6,674 nucleotides of DNA from Acidobacteriota bacterium (GTDB lineage: Bacteria > Acidobacteriota > Terriglobia > Bryobacterales > Bryobacteraceae), in NCBI GenBank assembly GCA_947505565.1, contig CANNLB010000152.1:1-6674 (forward strand). The letters run 5' to 3'. The notes beneath the pieces were generated by a model, which was not told where the DNA came from, searched no databases, and worked only from the letters and a program-made list of their open reading frames with translations. Below, piece by piece: positions 6,499-6,674 of this stretch; within the stretch, counting starts at the first letter, position 1; each line of letters opens with the position of its first letter. The translations under genes and the position numbers were made by a program.

Positions 6499-6674
6499 CT
6501 AAAAAATCGATTTGATGGGTTCCGGGGTGGGCAGACCATGGTCCGCGGGGGTGCCGAGAAACTCTTCCATGGAGGCGTGACCTTCCTTGGCGATTCCCGC
6601 CGCAGTGACTACCGTCCAGAACGTGAGCACCAGGATTTTGAGGTCCAGGCCGAGGCTGCGGTGGTCGACATACA
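6499..6674 (-). CDS. 3' end of initiating sugar (phosphoglycosyl) transferase, Bac_transf family (partial)
   Basis: Only the last 57 codons are inside the window (frame running 6672 to 6502, stop TAG 6501-6499); the start is beyond the right edge. The peptide YVDHRSLGLDLKILVLTFW, followed by TVVTAAGIAKEGHASMEEF, is the characteristic C-terminal block of the WcaJ/WbaP/PglC-type transferases (YVDNWSLxLDLKILLxT). These place a sugar-1-phosphate on undecaprenyl phosphate and so start repeat-unit assembly at the inner face of the membrane. The catalytic part is not visible, so intactness and whether it is the short PglC or long WcaJ form cannot be judged. The short tail after the block (GTPADHGLPTPEPIKSIF) is not conserved. 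It leads the visible part of the minus-strand operon. Confidence 0.85.
   Translation of the reverse strand, partial: YVDHRSLGLDLKILVLTFWTVVTAAGIAKEGHASMEEFLGTPADHGLPTPEPIKSIF

Overview
The window is a piece of an extracellular or surface polysaccharide biosynthesis and export locus from a high-GC (roughly 60% by eye) Gram-negative bacterium. An outer-membrane export protein (Wza type) next to a Wzc/CpsD-like protein implies a double membrane. The style of the proteins (separate short BY-kinase-like and Wza genes, PhyH and FemAB-like genes in an EPS cluster) would fit an acidobacterium of the Solibacter/Bryobacter kind. That placement is an impression from protein style and was not tested. The window is essentially fully coding, with no gene-free stretch over 30 bases, and I see no tRNA, rRNA, CRISPR array or mobile element.

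Left part, plus strand (1-1345), export module. It holds the last codons of an upstream gene, probably a Wzz/GumC-type chain-length protein. This overlaps by ATGA a CpsD/Wzc-like cytoplasmic ATPase whose Walker A and A' motifs are degraded. Four bases later comes a Wza-type periplasmic/outer-membrane export protein. These three look like one translationally coupled unit.

Right part, minus strand (6674 down to 1326), sugar-building and modification module. In transcription order it holds: the 3' end of an initiating phosphoglycosyl (sugar) transferase; a DegT/DnrJ/EryC1/StrS PLP aminotransferase; a membrane-anchored FlaA1/WbpM/PglF-type nucleotide-sugar 4,6-dehydratase; a PhyH-type Fe(II)/2-oxoglutarate dioxygenase; and a FemAB/GNAT-like acyltransferase. 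Gaps are 14, 17 and 28 bases, then a short overlap, so this is very likely one operon whose promoter lies beyond the right edge.

The two modules converge, and their last genes overlap by 20 bases at their 3' ends. The enzymes suggest this scheme: the dehydratase makes a UDP-4-keto-6-deoxy-HexNAc, the aminotransferase converts it to a 4-amino sugar, and the phosphoglycosyl transferase loads a sugar-1-phosphate onto polyprenyl phosphate. This is the PglF/PglE/PglC logic of bacillosamine synthesis. No PglD-like acetyltransferase is in view, so the FemAB/GNAT-like protein is a candidate for the acylation step and the PhyH protein for an added hydroxylation. The product is unknown. This PhyH plus FemAB-like pair is the most interesting part of the window.
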